Shown: positions 47,085 to 60,231, counted from the stretch's first letter. The stretch: DNA of 64,000 bases from Biscogniauxia marginata (GCA_022695795.1 MU404131.1:1-64000), one strand, 5' to 3'. Program-made: numbers and translations. The notes: generated from the letters alone by a model not told the origin.

Positions 47085-50000
47085 CTACTGCACCACCTGC
47101 GAACCAAGAAGTCTTAGCACGATCACTTTCTCTCTGATAACCGGGTCCGCATTTCACAACGGGTCAGCTCAACTCACCTTTTCTCTCATCATGCCCATCC
47201 ACTGGCCAAAGCTCATTCCCTGGTCCGCCCGGTCCTCCACCAGCAGTGTCTGCGCCCACAGTTTCAAACTCGGCTCCCCGTCTTCCCGTACAATATAGAG
47301 ATGTGGTACAATAATGCTCCCAACACCACGCGATAGGTGATCCCGGCTCTTCTGGACCACCGCCCGCACCCGCTCGTTGAAATCATTATCCAACTCCGGA
47401 ATCGAGCCTTTGCCTACCCGCAGTTGTGTCCGATCTGCAACCCCGAAGACATCCATGATGAGTTGCGGCACAGCGTCCCTACCTACCCACAGAAACTGGG
47501 TCTGTCCGTCATCAATCAGATACAAGCCGTAGGAAACAAACCGTTCCGAGGAGAGATTCAGGGGTGGCGGAAGCACGATCTGACTTGTCTCTGGGTCCGG
47601 AACTCCGGCATTGTCGGGCATGTCGTGCAAAGAGTACAACCGAGGGTAGATATACTGCATCAAGAGCGGCAGGGGTAATGTGGAAAGTTGGCACAGCGCT
47701 GCCGATCTAAGATCTGACGGGATCTGGGCTGACCTCCGCAGACCAACGTTCTTGATCAACCCAAGGAATAGGACAGGGAGGCCACGGAGGTTGGCGGGGA
47801 ACTGTAGACCACCGCCGCCCATGCTTCCACCGCCGAGCTCCTTCTTGAAAGTTTGGAGAAGCTCTGTTAGTTTGCTCTGGAGCGCATCTCGAGCTGCATC
47901 CAGACCGCTGCCCAGTGCTCTCTCGACCGCCTTGTGGCTGAAATATGTCGTTATCGCGCACTGATCAGCCGAGGCATATATGTCCGCAAGGTTGGTGGTG
48001 GTGGGAAGCGCAAGAGTCATAACACGAATGCGCCGTTCGCCGTTGCATGTCGTGTAGAGGACACCGGCTTGTAGACAGATAAAGTTCTTGTTCAGACTCT
48101 CGTCGATGGCCACTTCGACTACGTAGCATTGGTCGCGAGGGAATGCCGGGAAGGCGCAGAGATCTGAGGACCGATTGAAGAAGTTACCGTAGAACGTACT
48201 CATGCGCAAGCCGGTAGTGGCACGGACTCTGAGCACTGCCTCCAATCCGATCTCTGAGGACAAAAAGTCACTGAATTCCGAGGCAAATTTGACTGCATCC
48301 TCAGCTCGGCCGGCGTTCCATCCAGGGTAGAACCAAGTCTGTCCACCGGTATACCTAGGAAGGTTGCTCAGAGAAGCCACATCTTGATATTGGGAAGAGA
48401 AGAGGAACATGTCGATCGAAACTTGGTTTTTCGAGCACTCCACAGCGAAGGACTTATAGAAGCTATTGGCAGTCTGGAGAAGGCTACTCTCCTTAGACGT
48501 ACCCAGGAGTTTCTTGTCTTCCCGCATATCTAGTTTTCCGGTGCCCATGTTCGGCAGCGAGGCGCTGAGAACCACGATCTTTCCACCCAGGGGCGAGATG
48601 AGCTTATGGCCAGCTTTGAGGGCCGATCCCATGCATGAGCCATTGTTTTGATTGTTTTGGAACATGTCCGGCAGCTTGGTCAAGAAGTTCTCGACGCTTG
48701 CTCGACTTTCCGTCAAGGGCACCAAAAGTTCCTGGGGAACGGGTAGGAATGGTTCCTCGAGATCACTCACGACTAGCATACTGGTCTCCCCATTCTCCTC
48801 ATCGTCTTTTGGAATCGCAAAATAGTGCAAGCTAGAGTCCACGGCAATAAATCCTAGACGGGTGCGTCGGTCGGCATTCGGTATCCTGTTAAGACTGTCC
48901 AGAATGGTTCGCGCGCTCGTGGCGAGGAGGCCGGTAGACACAGCGGCGTAACTCACGTCAAAGAGGAAGAGATAGACCAGGGGCTGGGGCGGGCGGACCA
49001 TATACTCTTGGGGAGCAACAAATTCGACAACAGAGTGGTTAAGTTCATATCTATCCCATCGGTTGACACTCTTCTGGGCAGCGGCATCCCAGTCGAAAGC
49101 TTGCGGCACGTCGTTTGTCAGATTGCACATGTTGCACCGCCATCTGTGGCCTTGGTCGAGGAAGATGACATAGGGATTGATGTATGTCCGGCATCTCCGA
49201 CACCTGGCGATAACTTGATCCTGGACAACGGGCACAGGGTCGTCTATGTCATGCAGAGCAGCATACGGCTGAATGACGAGAGCGAAGGGGAGTTTGGACT
49301 TTTTCAGCAGGGAGTGGGTGGTAGGGACTGCGTTCAGGGTGGATCGGATGTACTTCGGTGGGCAGTTAGCGTTGGGAGATTGGGTAACGCTGGCCTGTCT
49401 GTCTGTTAGCTACTCGTAGCAAGATAAAGTCACGAGCATCTGCAAGACGTACGTTAGGAGGTAGCACGCAGGGAGGAGGCGGCAGGTCAAGCTCGGAGAC
49501 ATTGAAGGGTTGGTTTAGGAGGTCGGTAGGGTAGAGCTGGTTCAGTGTGAGACGAGCTTGATGGGAAGGCGGTTGCTGGGCTCCGGGTTGCGGAGGCGTG
49601 CCCATGTTGAGACCGGCCATGTTCTGAGTTATACTAGCAACGCCTTGAGGCGGGTGCCCGGGGCTCCCCTGGTAGTAGGGATCGGGTGCCTGATAGCCAC
49701 CGACGGCCGGCTGAGGCGGCACGCCGCCAGGCTGCTGTGCATCGTAGGGCGCCGGAGAGCCGTATCCTCCTTGTTGAAAGTTCTGTGCTGGGTATGTTCC
49801 ATAGCCAGCAGGCTGGGGTGCGCCAACGCCAACAGCGGCGCCGGGGATGGGAGGCATACCGGCTGGGGTCGGGGCCCCGGCACTAGCACCGGCATTTGCG
49901 CCGCTCCCGAACTCAAAGGCCTGGGTTGCATAGCCTCTCTTCTTCTTCTTGCCAGCATCGTGGTGTAGGCCTGTGGGTTGCGGTGGCGGCGAGGCGGGCG

Positions 50001-50103
50001 ATGCCTGTGCCTCGAAACCGGCAGCGGGTTGATCGAGATACGGAGCCTCCTGACCGTACTCTTGTGGGGGGTACTGGCCGTAGCCGTCGTTCGGGGCAGC
50101 CAT
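47085..50103 (-). CDS. SEC24: COPII cargo adaptor Sec24
   Basis: Three minus-strand exons, 50103-49453, 49394-47178 and 47096-47085, encode 959 aa. Sec24 pairs with Sec23 in the inner COPII coat and binds cargo export signals at ER exit sites. Exon 1 is a disordered Pro/Gly/Gln-rich arm with [14 protein letters not shown]. After splicing come [20 protein letters not shown] and [14 protein letters not shown], then the zinc finger [14 protein letters not shown]...WRCNMC (C-x2-C twice), the trunk ([34 protein letters not shown]), beta-sandwich, helical part and gelsolin-like end ([30 protein letters not shown]). The last exon is only 12 nt: splicing GTGAGT (47177) to TTCGCAG (47097) gives MREKVVQ-stop, the expected fungal ending; without splicing the protein would end MREKVS. 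Confidence 0.95.
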
Positions 50104-51495
50104 GGTGGCGCAATTGAGATCCAAGAAACCCTCGTTGGCGTGTTTGCTCGTGCGGGAAGGGTGCTTCCTATAGATTCGATGCGCACAGGAGCTGGACGGG
50201 GTATCACGGTGTAGGGAACGGGTGGCGGTGGTGGGCGCGGTTGGTTGGTTTGAGTGGCCACGATTCAAGATGGAGTAAGGACGAGCAATGGTAAGCTTAG
50301 GTCTAGGTCTAGGTCCAGGTCTAAATCGAGGCTCGGGGGTCGAGGGTTGAGGTTCGAGGATCGAGCTCGAGGCCACGTTTTTAGAAAAGCGGCGGTGACA
50401 GCAGCGGCAGCGGCGGCGGCAGCAGCCTTACCCTAAGCTAAAACCACGAATCGACAGGAAGGGCGTTCAAGTGGTGGTTTTGTTTCATTCATAGACTCGT
50501 CATTTTTGGGGAGGGATTGTTGATGGACGCTCGACAACTTCAATCAAGATTTGCCGAATGAAGATGCACACACACGGTGGTAGTGAGCGATCTCAGCTGA
50601 ATCGAAATGGCAGTTGTTGGCCTTTGATCCTTGCCAAGCTTCCCGCCCGCCCCTCCGACCTCGACTGTTGGCCTACGAGAAGAAGCTATGGTAATCGGTC
50701 ATGTGATCTGTCCCGTGACCCCTTATCCTGTGCAGAGAGCAATTACGTAGATGGTCCCACCCAGCATCGAAGCTTGTTCCCCCGGGTACAAAGTACATGT
50801 ACCTACCTAACCATCGAGGTCCGTACCGGGTAGGTCTTATTAACCCCTCTATTTTTTTTTCAGCTGGCCTGGGGTAAGATGTATGTATTCTTTCTTTTAC
50901 TACCTTAGGTACCTACTTACTACATCCTCTTGCTAGGTCGAGAAGGGGATGCAGACCATGCCGATGTGCCGAGTTCAGCATGTGCCAAATACCACAATGT
51001 GCAGATGCAGCTAATTAGCAGTCCACATGTTCCCCCAATTGTAGGATCAAGTACCGGCTCAGCCTTCGTGGCCTAGCTGAACGGATTGTCGCGTCGCAGT
51101 GGGAGCATTCACCATAAATACCTAGAGAGAGAAACCGTAAGCACTTATATTACAAGCGGTTCCTGTCCTTGATCAACCGTTTTCACCGGGCTAGCTACCT
51201 CTCATGTACAACATTGAAGTGTGAGACAAACAAACTAACCTAGGGTGGGCGATCCGTCCTTTGTTTGTGCTGCTTGTGCCTCGACCATTCGGGATTCCTT
51301 CAACCTACCTCATACAGACATATCTCGGTTCGGGGGACATTGCGCCTTTAAGACCCTGTCGGCTCGTCTTGCCTGTCTCTCATTCGCCTCTCCATCTTTT
51401 CCTTCCTTTTACTTTACTTACCTATTTCTTTGCTTCTTTTCCTGCCGAACAACAAGACACCGAGAATAACTTCGAGAACAACGTCGCAAATAATC
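50104..51495. other. Divergent intergenic SEC24 / small membrane protein
   Basis: Promoters of both neighbours. Near SEC24 there are GGTCTA repeats (50298-50322) and a GCG/CAG-rich stretch (50385-50430). TAGGTA/TACCTA motifs occur at 50798-50835 and 50905-50925. No gene seen. Confidence 0.55.
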
Positions 51496-51925
51496 ATGGC
51501 CTGGGGAAGTAAATCGCCCGACGTCGAGGCAAGGCCCTCAGCCATCAGGTACATCATTCTCTCTCCTCTCCTCTCCTCTCCATTTCCATAACCTATTCTT
51601 CCGCGACCCAGTCCGTCGCAAAGGCAAAGCGCACTAACATGTCTCTCTGCCCGCTCGTTCCCGTTACAGACAAGTGCTGCCGCTCTTGATCTTCCTCGTC
51701 TTCCTCGCCGGCGTCGCATTCGTATGCTACCAAATCTACCTGAGCGTGTCCAAGATCCGGCAAGACGCATCCCAGAGCATGGCCAAGAAGAACGTCGTCT
51801 TTACCAAAGACGGTCTCAAGGTCGGCGTTAAGCATTATGAGCAGGAGAAGTACGTCGACAAGACGCAGAGCTGGGTCGTCAAGGCTTGGAACATGGGCAG
51901 CCCCAACCCCGTCAAGAGGAAATAA
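51496..51925 (+). CDS. Small single-pass membrane protein, conserved hypothetical
   Basis: Two exons, 51496-51548 and 51670-51925, encode 102 aa; the 121-nt intron starts GTACAT and ends TTACAG. After a short polar N-terminus (MAWGSKSPDVEARPSAIR) comes one membrane segment at about residues 20-42 (VLPLLIFLVFLAGVAFVCYQ), then a soluble part with SKIRQDASQSMAKKNVVFTK, DGLKVGVKHYEQEKYVDKTQ and SWVVKAWNMG. I recall similar short proteins of unknown function in other sordariomycetes, including the order TM segment, NVVFTKDGLKVGVK and the VDKTQ motif, but I cannot search to confirm this. The KRK end is basic. Its location (ER, mitochondrion or other) is not predictable with confidence. It is divergent from SEC24 by 1.4 kb. 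Confidence 0.75.
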
Positions 51926-54125
51926 GTCGGCCAAAGCTGGGCATAACTATAGACACGAGAGAAACAATCGCGTCTGGTCTAGGAATTTGACAGAGTCTGT
52001 GCGACGAGTTGAGGGAGACGGGGAGCCTTCTTCTCGCCTCCTAGCACGAGTACTATCAATCACGCTATATGAAGGAGAGGCCAACACGAGGGAGTGTGCG
52101 GCACACACGAAGACGGAGAATTACGATACCCAGTGGGAGACTACTGAAGGAAAGGAACAACGGCGCTTGGTATGGCTTGGTTTACTTGATACACTGCAGC
52201 CCCACAAGGGGCAATAGGATTCTTTTCTTAAATCGTGCCTCATCTCACTAAAACGTGGGAAATGAAGCTGCTTCACTTTGTATCGCCCTCAGAGCCGGGT
52301 TTAGCGAGCACCCTATCTTCCCTCGGGGTATCTATGCTCGTCTATGGCCGACCGCCCCAGATTGGCGCGTGTAGCACTTTTGACGTGAGCCAGCTGGGTC
52401 GTGTGGAAAGCCGCCCCGGTACGACTGTATAACGCCGGCTACGCGCATCTGACAAGTGGCCCAGTCATCGTAGGTAGTCAGATTTTCTCATGGAGATGGA
52501 GAGAGATAGAGAAATAGAGAAGAGATGGTTTGTCTTAGCCTAGATGATTTCTATACACCACTCCTACGTCACGGTTGTACAACCAGGTACGAAGAAAGGG
52601 GGTTATCTGTTTCCTCCCTCGCAACACGTGCATCTGAGTGACTGAAGAAATGTATGTTAAAGCTGCGCCTGCGAATATCTGTCTACCTGTCTGTTTCATA
52701 TTGCGGGAAGGGCTCGAATGCTCGGGTCATGGATTCTCACCTGTTCTTGGTTCTTAATCACGTGTTGCCCCCTTTCACCCCCTTTCTCTATGGCACGCGG
52801 GTGAAAGGCGGGGGAGAGATATAAGTGGTGTAAAGGGGGTCTGAAGAGTTGGGAAGAAATCGGGTAGGAGATTGAGTAGGTTATTCGAAGAGGTCAGGAG
52901 TAGTAAGAAGAAGGGAGAGGCGGGAGGGAGAGGAAGGTAGTAGAGAGGAAAGAAGAAAGCCAGGCTAGGTGGTCGGATCAAATAACATTTTTCAGTATAC
53001 TCAAGATACAAAACGTACGAAAGCCAAGGGAGATGGGGGATGTCCTGGTGGGTTGCAAGTACGACCAAAGACTCCTATTCTATTCATATGTAATTTTCCC
53101 ATCTTTAATCGTAGCTAGAAGAAGAGACAATCTAGCATTACGTATCTGCGGCACTCTGTTATGCTTGTCCGATTATCTCTCCCAAATTTAGTTTTATCCC
53201 GCTCGATGTTGACGGAATATATCTACAAATATTTTGTGTGTAGTTATGTACGACCTATACAGACAACCATGATTGGGGGTTGTCTAATGCCTCTAGTGCC
53301 TGTTATCTAAGGCATTATATCCGAGTCTCTTGAGGGCTTCAAATACTGCGGCTACTCGACATGATGAAACTAGCATGCCATCAGCGCAGTTACTACCCGG
53401 TGTGTTGATCACCCTACTCAAGTTCACTCTGTTGTAGCTAAATTCAATGCATCTTATGATGAAGATCGTTCTTCGCTCTTTCTAACACGCCCCTTTTGCC
53501 CTAATTTCCGCCACGCACACGACTCCCATATATAACAAATATACCACGCCTCGGTCTAGGCGATTCATCTATGTCCACGTGTGCCCAATCTCGGAATATC
53601 TACTCACCACTCTAGATGCTTGCCAGGTACCTATCACATATTAGACATAGTAAATCTCTATCCGAGGAAAACAAGGATGGCAGGAGACCGTGCAGAAGCC
53701 TCGACGTGCTTCCGCGCTCGGGGAAGGACATAGGTTTGCTCAGACGGACCACGGCAGCAATGAATAACGGGAGGTCCCGACGATCGCTTAGCTTCTCCCC
53801 CGCAGTTTCTAGACTTCATGACAACCCTGGAATGATCATAGTTCCCGGTGTGGACATTATCTACGTATCTACTGGGTTACAGATCTGTCATGCCGGTTTA
53901 TAGAATACTCATATAGATCCTTCTTTTTCTCTGCTCTTCAAGAGGTTTTCGACTTCGGCCTATATCCTATAGCATTCTAGGGTAATTATTGTGCGTTTTG
54001 AACGGAGGTTTGGGTAACTCTTCGTCATAATCTCCCTATATTCACACCACCAACTTGTAAATCAAAGTATTTTTACAATTTGTTTATACGAGGATTACGT
54101 CAAGCTACATTATATCTCGATAATT

Positions 54126-54638
54126 CTACCCCGCTATGAAGGATTCTCCTAAGATCTCTACAGGTCTAGCCAAAGAGGCCTTCGGGGTGAGGATATCTAT
54201 ACACAAAATAACAATAAATCCCCCTGAGTAGTGTACATCCCGAGCTGAGCTGGAGAGGTTCTCGTTTTGATGCCCGAAGCTATAACATTTTGTATAAAGT
54301 AGAACGACTATACGTATCTGAATTTTTGTCCCACATAATATTCTACATACTATGTGCGAATCTTCGTCGTATGGCCCCTCTCTATGAATTCCACTAATCA
54401 CCGCAACTCCCCCAGAACCTACCCGCAATAACCTGGGGCGAGGGTGGATGACATTGGCAAGATCGCTTATGAGCCTGGGTAATGGCCTGTCGATAAGCCG
54501 GGATAATCCTGGACTCTCTAACTCTAATATCGTCCGCACCCGTTCAAGGACGGGAGAGGGGTCCTTATGTTTTCCCTTTGCAAGAACTCCTCCGTGCCAA
54601 GCCGGGGTAGGGAAAGGGCATATGAAAGCCTTGTACAT
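54126..54638 (-). CDS. Orphan ORF, 170 codons, uncertain
   Basis: An ATG-initiated minus-strand frame (ATG at 54638) without introns. The sequence shows no motif, signal peptide or membrane segment that I recognise; a Leu/Arg-rich helix-like part (ERVRTILELESPGLSRLIDR) is the most protein-like portion. It lies alone in a gene-poor region. It could be a remnant of a decayed gene or chance. Confidence 0.2.
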   Translation of the reverse strand: MYKAFICPFPTPAWHGGVLAKGKHKDPSPVLERVRTILELESPGLSRLIDRPLPRLISDLANVIHPRPRLLRVGSGGVAVISGIHREGPYDEDSHIVCRILCGTKIQIRIVVLLYTKCYSFGHQNENLSSSARDVHYSGGFIVILCIDILTPKASLARPVEILGESFIAG

Positions 54639-55795
54639 ATTAGGATAATAAATAATACATGTCGACAGGCCGCGGAGAAAACCCTATCGATCTGGAGCGA
54701 TGTTTCCTTTTTCCTTTTTCCTTTTTCCATTAGAATTCTGATACATGACCACACATACACACACACACTACCACCACCACCACATATCAGTCACCTGAAA
54801 ATAGGCTACACCGGTCTTCCAACTGATCCTTTAAGTTAAAAAACCTTCCCTTCCCGGGGAAGACTTACTGGTGGATTAGATAGGTATCTCGGGGAAGGAT
54901 GAACGGCGAGATCGCCAGAGACGGGTAGCACGGCATCGATACCTAATGCACGGTCGTCGAACAACCGCCACCACCTCCTCCTCTTCTTTATCATTCGTTA
55001 TCATTGATATCCTCCTCGCTTGGCCTTTCCTCGGCTTCTAAGCCTGGGGCTTTGGCTGTCATTGGAATGGCTGGTCAACTAAACAAAGCACAAGCGTGCG
55101 GTGACCCCCCGGCAAGAATGATGTTTGAGCGCCGGGTGGCTGAGCGTTAACGCTGATACATTTGAGGCCGGGGTTGTAACTTAGGGGGTATACGAATATG
55201 GATGCTGCATGTTCGGACAGGACAGGACTGTACTTGGGCCGACAACAAGGACAACGACAGGTATGATACCACGGGATGATGTTTCTCTGGGGCGATCCGT
55301 CATAACGTTATTTGCGGGTTGTAACAGGAGATATGTCATATCTGATCTTTGCGGGGTCGTTTTGGCTTTCCCAGACCTGGTCGAATACGAGGGTTAGACC
55401 TCCGTTGGGTGTGTCGAATTGACGTGCTGTATACTACCCCTATTTGGAGGAAGCGTTGGGTGGGTAAGAAGTGATATCGGTACTACCTCAGTTCAGTTCA
55501 GCCCAGTCCTTAACAATCTTCACATGTCTATTTCACCATCTTATCTCGGTGCTTTCTCTCACAACTTCCCTCCCTCCTAACCTGACGTAGGGCGGCCGTT
55601 ACTTATTCTCGTATTCTACACTAGCTTATTAGTTGTCAAATCATCCCGCAATATTGAAAATCTAATGAGAGTTTCCATCTCCTGAGAAGCTAAGGATTAT
55701 GCAAATTGAGACGTGGCGACTTTGGAGAACCCCTGGAATAATTGGGATGTGACTATGCAGCCAGGATGCCAAATCCCAATCGTTTCTTCTATGTT

Positions 55796-55845
55796 TCTCT
55801 CTCTCTCTCTCTTTTTCTATGTGTGTGTGTGTGTGTGTGTGTGTG
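55796..55845. repeat. Compound (CT)n-(GT)n microsatellite
   Basis: A CT run (55796-55812) is followed by about 12 GT units (55821-55845), with TTTTCTAT between them. Confidence 0.95.
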
Positions 55846-57699
55846 CGCACGGAGTATAGTACAGGAGCAGGTAGTAAAGTACATTAGTAAGTATTATGTG
55901 TATGTGAACTCCTGTGATCACGTACGTATATCATATGCGGGCCAAGCATTTAATTCCACGTTCCGAAACTCCCTATGTGATCGGGGAATTTGAATCAAAA
56001 CAGATCGACAGATTCGACGCTAAATGTGTGTTTTGACTGCGTACAGAGAAACGGTTACGATTGCAATATCTTCTTTTTTCGCCTTGCATCTGTAACTATA
56101 ATATGTATTGAGGCGGCTCAGTAAGTGACCACGACCGACTTACACCAATGCTCTATTCTAGAGGGGAAATCGCCGGTATCTAAGTCTGTTGGAGCTTGAA
56201 CTAGCCCCTGTCGTTACTTACCTGAGCCAGGACCGTCACAGTACATAATCCCCCCCTGTTAAGCACCAGCAGACTAGGATGAGCTTTCTTGATTCGAATC
56301 GAACCATCGATGCTTGACGTTTCCCCGGGGAGCGGGGAAAGAAGACGGCGGCTCGGGCTCACGCCGTAACGTCGGGATACGGCTGCTTCCTTTATTATCG
56401 GTCACTTCACCGGTGAAACCCCGTCTCAGGCCTGCAGTCCTATTGGATGCTGACCTCGACGACTCCTCTTCCTTCCACCCCCCGGGCAGCAGATAGGTTT
56501 CCCCGTTCTCCCCATGTCTGCTAGACTACTAGCTAGAGGAGAAACTAAACCCGTACGAGTTAGACAAGTATCCCATCGTTTTGAAGTTATTGATACCTAC
56601 TCTAGGCTATAGTCAAAGCGTATCTCTCACTCTGTCTCTCTTGTTACTCATTATTTCTAAGACCTCGCCGAAACAAGGACAGACTGCCTGTCTTTCATAA
56701 GTAGGCTTGGGAAGTCACGCGCCATATCGTTGCCAACTTATTATACTATGTCTCTTTCACTTCACAGTCCTCGCTGCGCCACCCGGGGAACTCACAGTAA
56801 TTGTAGATGATACAAGTAAGGCTTCAAGAGGCACTGACCTCCTCTTGATCCTTCAACAACAGGGCTTATCCTTGGAATGTCCCGCCCTAGGGTCTTTCTC
56901 CGTCCTCAGCATCCCAGGTCACATATCCCTGTGCCGTTCCGAGGAAAACGTCCCCGGGCCATGATCTCTATGGCATCAATTTACACTAGGTAGTGATACC
57001 GGCTTGCAGACTTGGGGCAGCCAATGGTCTTTTAGTATTATATTATAACAAAAGCAAAGAAACTCAAGGCAGGAGTTTATATTAGATAGACTTAATACTC
57101 CTCCCGGCAGGATCTACAGTCCCGACCCTGGTGCATCTTGTGCAACATAGGTAAACCTACTGCGTCCATCCTCCACGGGTTTGGGAAGCCTTGAATGATC
57201 AGGATCCACGTAGCATCTTAGATGCCGTGTAATTGGAGATCCCGAAACACGTCGAAGTAGAATCCTACCAATCACCTTAGCCGGCCGTTTACCAGGTGAA
57301 GAGCAGACCGCGTCCCAACACCAGCTTCTCAACGGAGCTTTTGTTCAATAAAAGACCTCCCCGTCGGTAGTTGTCACTCCCGGTTGCTTACAGTACGTTT
57401 CCAGACCAGAGTTTGGATCAGCTTTGGTTGGCGTGTTGCAAGCAGGCCTGACTCGGAATCCACAGCTGCCGCTGTTGCTGCTATTGCGCCAACCAATCCG
57501 AGGCGATTTGGGTCTCAAGAGTGATCTCGACACGGGCTATGATATATTGGTAGCCCTCCGTCATTGGTCTATCTTATATCATATGTCAATCCGATACATA
57601 AGATCCCGATGAAACCATCAGGATTATTCCGCCTTAAAGAAGACATCAGATAAGAGCTTAAGAGGTTGTTTCTATCATAGGTAGATAAACCCAGACAAG

Positions 57700-60231
57700 A
57701 TGGTGTACTGCGGGAAGCCCTCACGGGGCTGTCAAATGTGCAGGACGAGGAGAATCAAGGTAGGCTGCCCAAACCGGCTGGAAGCCTGCCCCTCGCCGTC
57801 CGTATCTAGAGACTGGACTGACCTCACGTTATTCTTTTTTCTTACGGAGTAGTGTGACGAGACAAAGCCGACGTGCAACCAATGTGCCAAATCGCGGAGG
57901 CAGTGTCCTGGATACAAGGACGAGTTTGATCTCGTGTTCCGGAACGAGACGAAGGCCACGGAGCGGAGGGCACAGAAGGCGAACAGGAAGGCGATAGAAC
58001 AGAAGATCGGAAAGCAGCAGCAGACGTCCCCGGGCGCCAGATCGCTCGTAAAGCAGGTCGTCACACCTTCTCTGAGCATTCCTGTAGAGGCCCAGGCCAG
58101 TTGCTACTTTGTCTCGAACTTTATCCTGCAACCCCGGGGGGCGCGAACATACGGGTTTTTAGATTTTGTCATCCCGCTACTGAAGCAAGACGGTTCTCAG
58201 GGCCATCTACGACATGCCTTCCACGCGTGCTCGATAGCGTTCCTGAATAATCGGGGAGGGTCAGGGGGGAGACTCACCGAGAGGGCGCTATACGAATACA
58301 CCCAGGCGCTCAATGAGACCAACACCGCGCTCCGAGACGTCGAAGCGCAAAGGAAGGACTCCACGCTGGCCGCCGTCTTATTATTAGGCTTGTTCGAGGT
58401 AAAGCCAAACTCTTTACCTATGTATTAGCTCATGAAAAGTAATAACGCTAATTAACCGCGGGTACAGAGTATTACGGCCAAGCAGATCGGCTCGCTGAAC
58501 TGGGGGTCGCACACTTGGGGTGCTATCCAACTTGTCAAGGCCCGGGGGAGGAAACAGTTGAAGACACAAACGGGCCTGCAGCTCTTCATTGCCGTCCGGA
58601 CGCAGATGGTTTGCCCCCCAGCCCCCCTTTTCCCCCCTACTTCCCGCCCTCTTCCTTCCTCTCTTGTAGAGAGAAACCTCAAATATCTGATTTACTTGAG
58701 CCGCCCGAATACTAAAACCGAAGACGCAGATCATCCACAGCCTCACGACGGGGACCGCGCCCACCATGGGCTCAGAGTGGTGGATCACGAACGTAGTCGG
58801 CGACCCGACGGCGGCGCGATCCGTCCGGATCCTAATCAAGACAGGGGAGCTGCGCGCCGAGGTAACGCGTCTCATGAACAGCATGTCGCGCACGCCGGAC
58901 AACATCGAAGTGATGCTCGACATGATCCGCAAGGCGCAGGCCGTAGACCGCGACGCGGTGGCGTGGATGGACACGGTCCCGCCGGAGTGGCGGTACCGGA
59001 CGGTGGCGTGGGAGGACTCGATCCCGGGGGGCGTCGGGGACTACGCGCGCGCCGAGGTGTTCCCCGGGCGCGTCGACGTGTACCGCGACTTCTGGACCGC
59101 GAGCGTCTGGAACCTGTCGCGCACGGCGCGCCTCATCCTCGCCTCGCTCATCGTGCGCTGCGCCGCCTGGGTGTGCTCCCCCGTCGACTACCGCACCACG
59201 CCCGAGTACGCGACCGCGGCGCGCACCTGCGCCGACGTCATCGCCGACGTTATCGCGTCCGTGCCGCACCACCTCGGCTGGCGCCGGAGGCAGCACGTCG
59301 TCCGCGACGAGAACGACTACGGGGAGGGAGAGGATGAGGGAGAGGAAGAGGGGGGAGAAGACGGTACCAAGGGGCTCGCGGGCTACTTCCTTACCTGGCC
59401 CCTGACCTGCGTCAACAGCCTCGACTTCACGACCGACGCGCAGCGCGCCTGGATCCACGGGAGGCTACGGTTTATCGGGAACGATCTCGGCGTCAAGTAC
59501 GCGCACATCTTGCGACAGGTACGCATACATAATAACTCTTCCTCCCCCTCGAAATCTCGCCCTCCCTTCCCTTTCCCCCCATTTTCTTATTGCAAATTAT
59601 ATATAAGAAATCGTTCTCTATTACCCAAACCCCAGAAGAAGAAAAGAAAAAGGCATACTGACCGTAAACAATACAGCTATCGATCCGCATCCCATCGATG
59701 CTGATCCGTCGCGACGGGCTCATGGCCTCGCCCTGGGGCGCGAACCACAACTTCGAGAAGTATGTCTCCACGAAGCCCGATCCGGGGTCGCCATCGTCTG
59801 CTTCTTCTGCAGCCTACGCAGCTGTCGGTAACTCTAGTTCCGGCTCTGGTCCTAGCCATAGTCCGAAGGAGGTTAAAGGTCAGGCTCAGGCTCCGTCGCC
59901 ACAAAAGCAACAACAACAGCAGCAGCAGCAGATACATATACAGCAGATGCAGATGCTGAAGGAGGCCATGCTGAAGGAGGCCATGCTGAAGCAGCAGCAG
60001 GCTGCGGCGGCGGCAGGGACGTATCTTGGACAACAGAAGCAACCGCAACCGCAGCAGAATTACAACAATAGAGCCGAGTTTGTGGCTAGGATGGCGGCCG
60101 GAAATGTATACGGATATGGAAGTGGGAACCAACCCGGAAATCCTGCTTCTGGTGGTGGTGGTGCTGCTGCTGCTGCTGCTACCACTATCCCACATCAATG
60201 GATCTCTCAGAGTCATCCTCCTCCTATATGA
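57700..60231 (+). CDS. Zn2Cys6 fungal transcription factor
   Basis: Five exons, 57700-57759, 57853-58398, 58468-58608, 58730-59518 and 59677-60231, encode 696 aa. The N-terminal zinc cluster is C11-x2-C14-x6-C21-x6-C28-x2-C31-x6-C38; intron 1 falls just before C21, a common place in this family. A basic linker (KATERRAQKANRKAIEQK) follows. The middle resembles the fungal-specific regulatory domain of the Fungal_trans_2 type: CYFVSNFILQ, LRHAFHACSIAFLNNR, YTQALNETNTALRD, NWGSHTWGAIQLVKARGRKQ, TGLQLFIAVRTQM, then SLTTGTAPTMGSEWWI after intron 3. The C-terminus is disordered, with poly-Gln, a repeated LKEAM unit and poly-Ala. An acidic EGEDEGEEEGGED loop lies near residue 450. Intron 3 has an unusual GTTTGC donor. 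Target genes are unknown and no cluster surrounds it. Confidence 0.85.

Larger units (their letters stand above)
51926..57699. other. 5.8-kb gene-poor region
   Basis: No gene I can support. It holds a purine-rich stretch at 52800-52960, moderately AT-rich stretches at 53900-54120, a TTTTTCC repeat at 54703-54728, a CT/GT microsatellite at 55796-55845 and scattered ORFs of 60-95 codons without recognisable domains. The one longer frame (54126-54638) is listed separately. Confidence 0.5.

Noticed and set aside
56707..56964. 85-codon ORF with a hydrophobic N-terminus, possible secreted protein
   Set aside because: The start is TTG, not ATG, and no upstream exon with a clear donor was found.
58832..59458. 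208-codon minus-strand ORF within the Zn2Cys6 factor
   Set aside because: GC-rich codon use of the real gene produces this shadow frame; its text is Arg/Val/Asp-rich without any motif.
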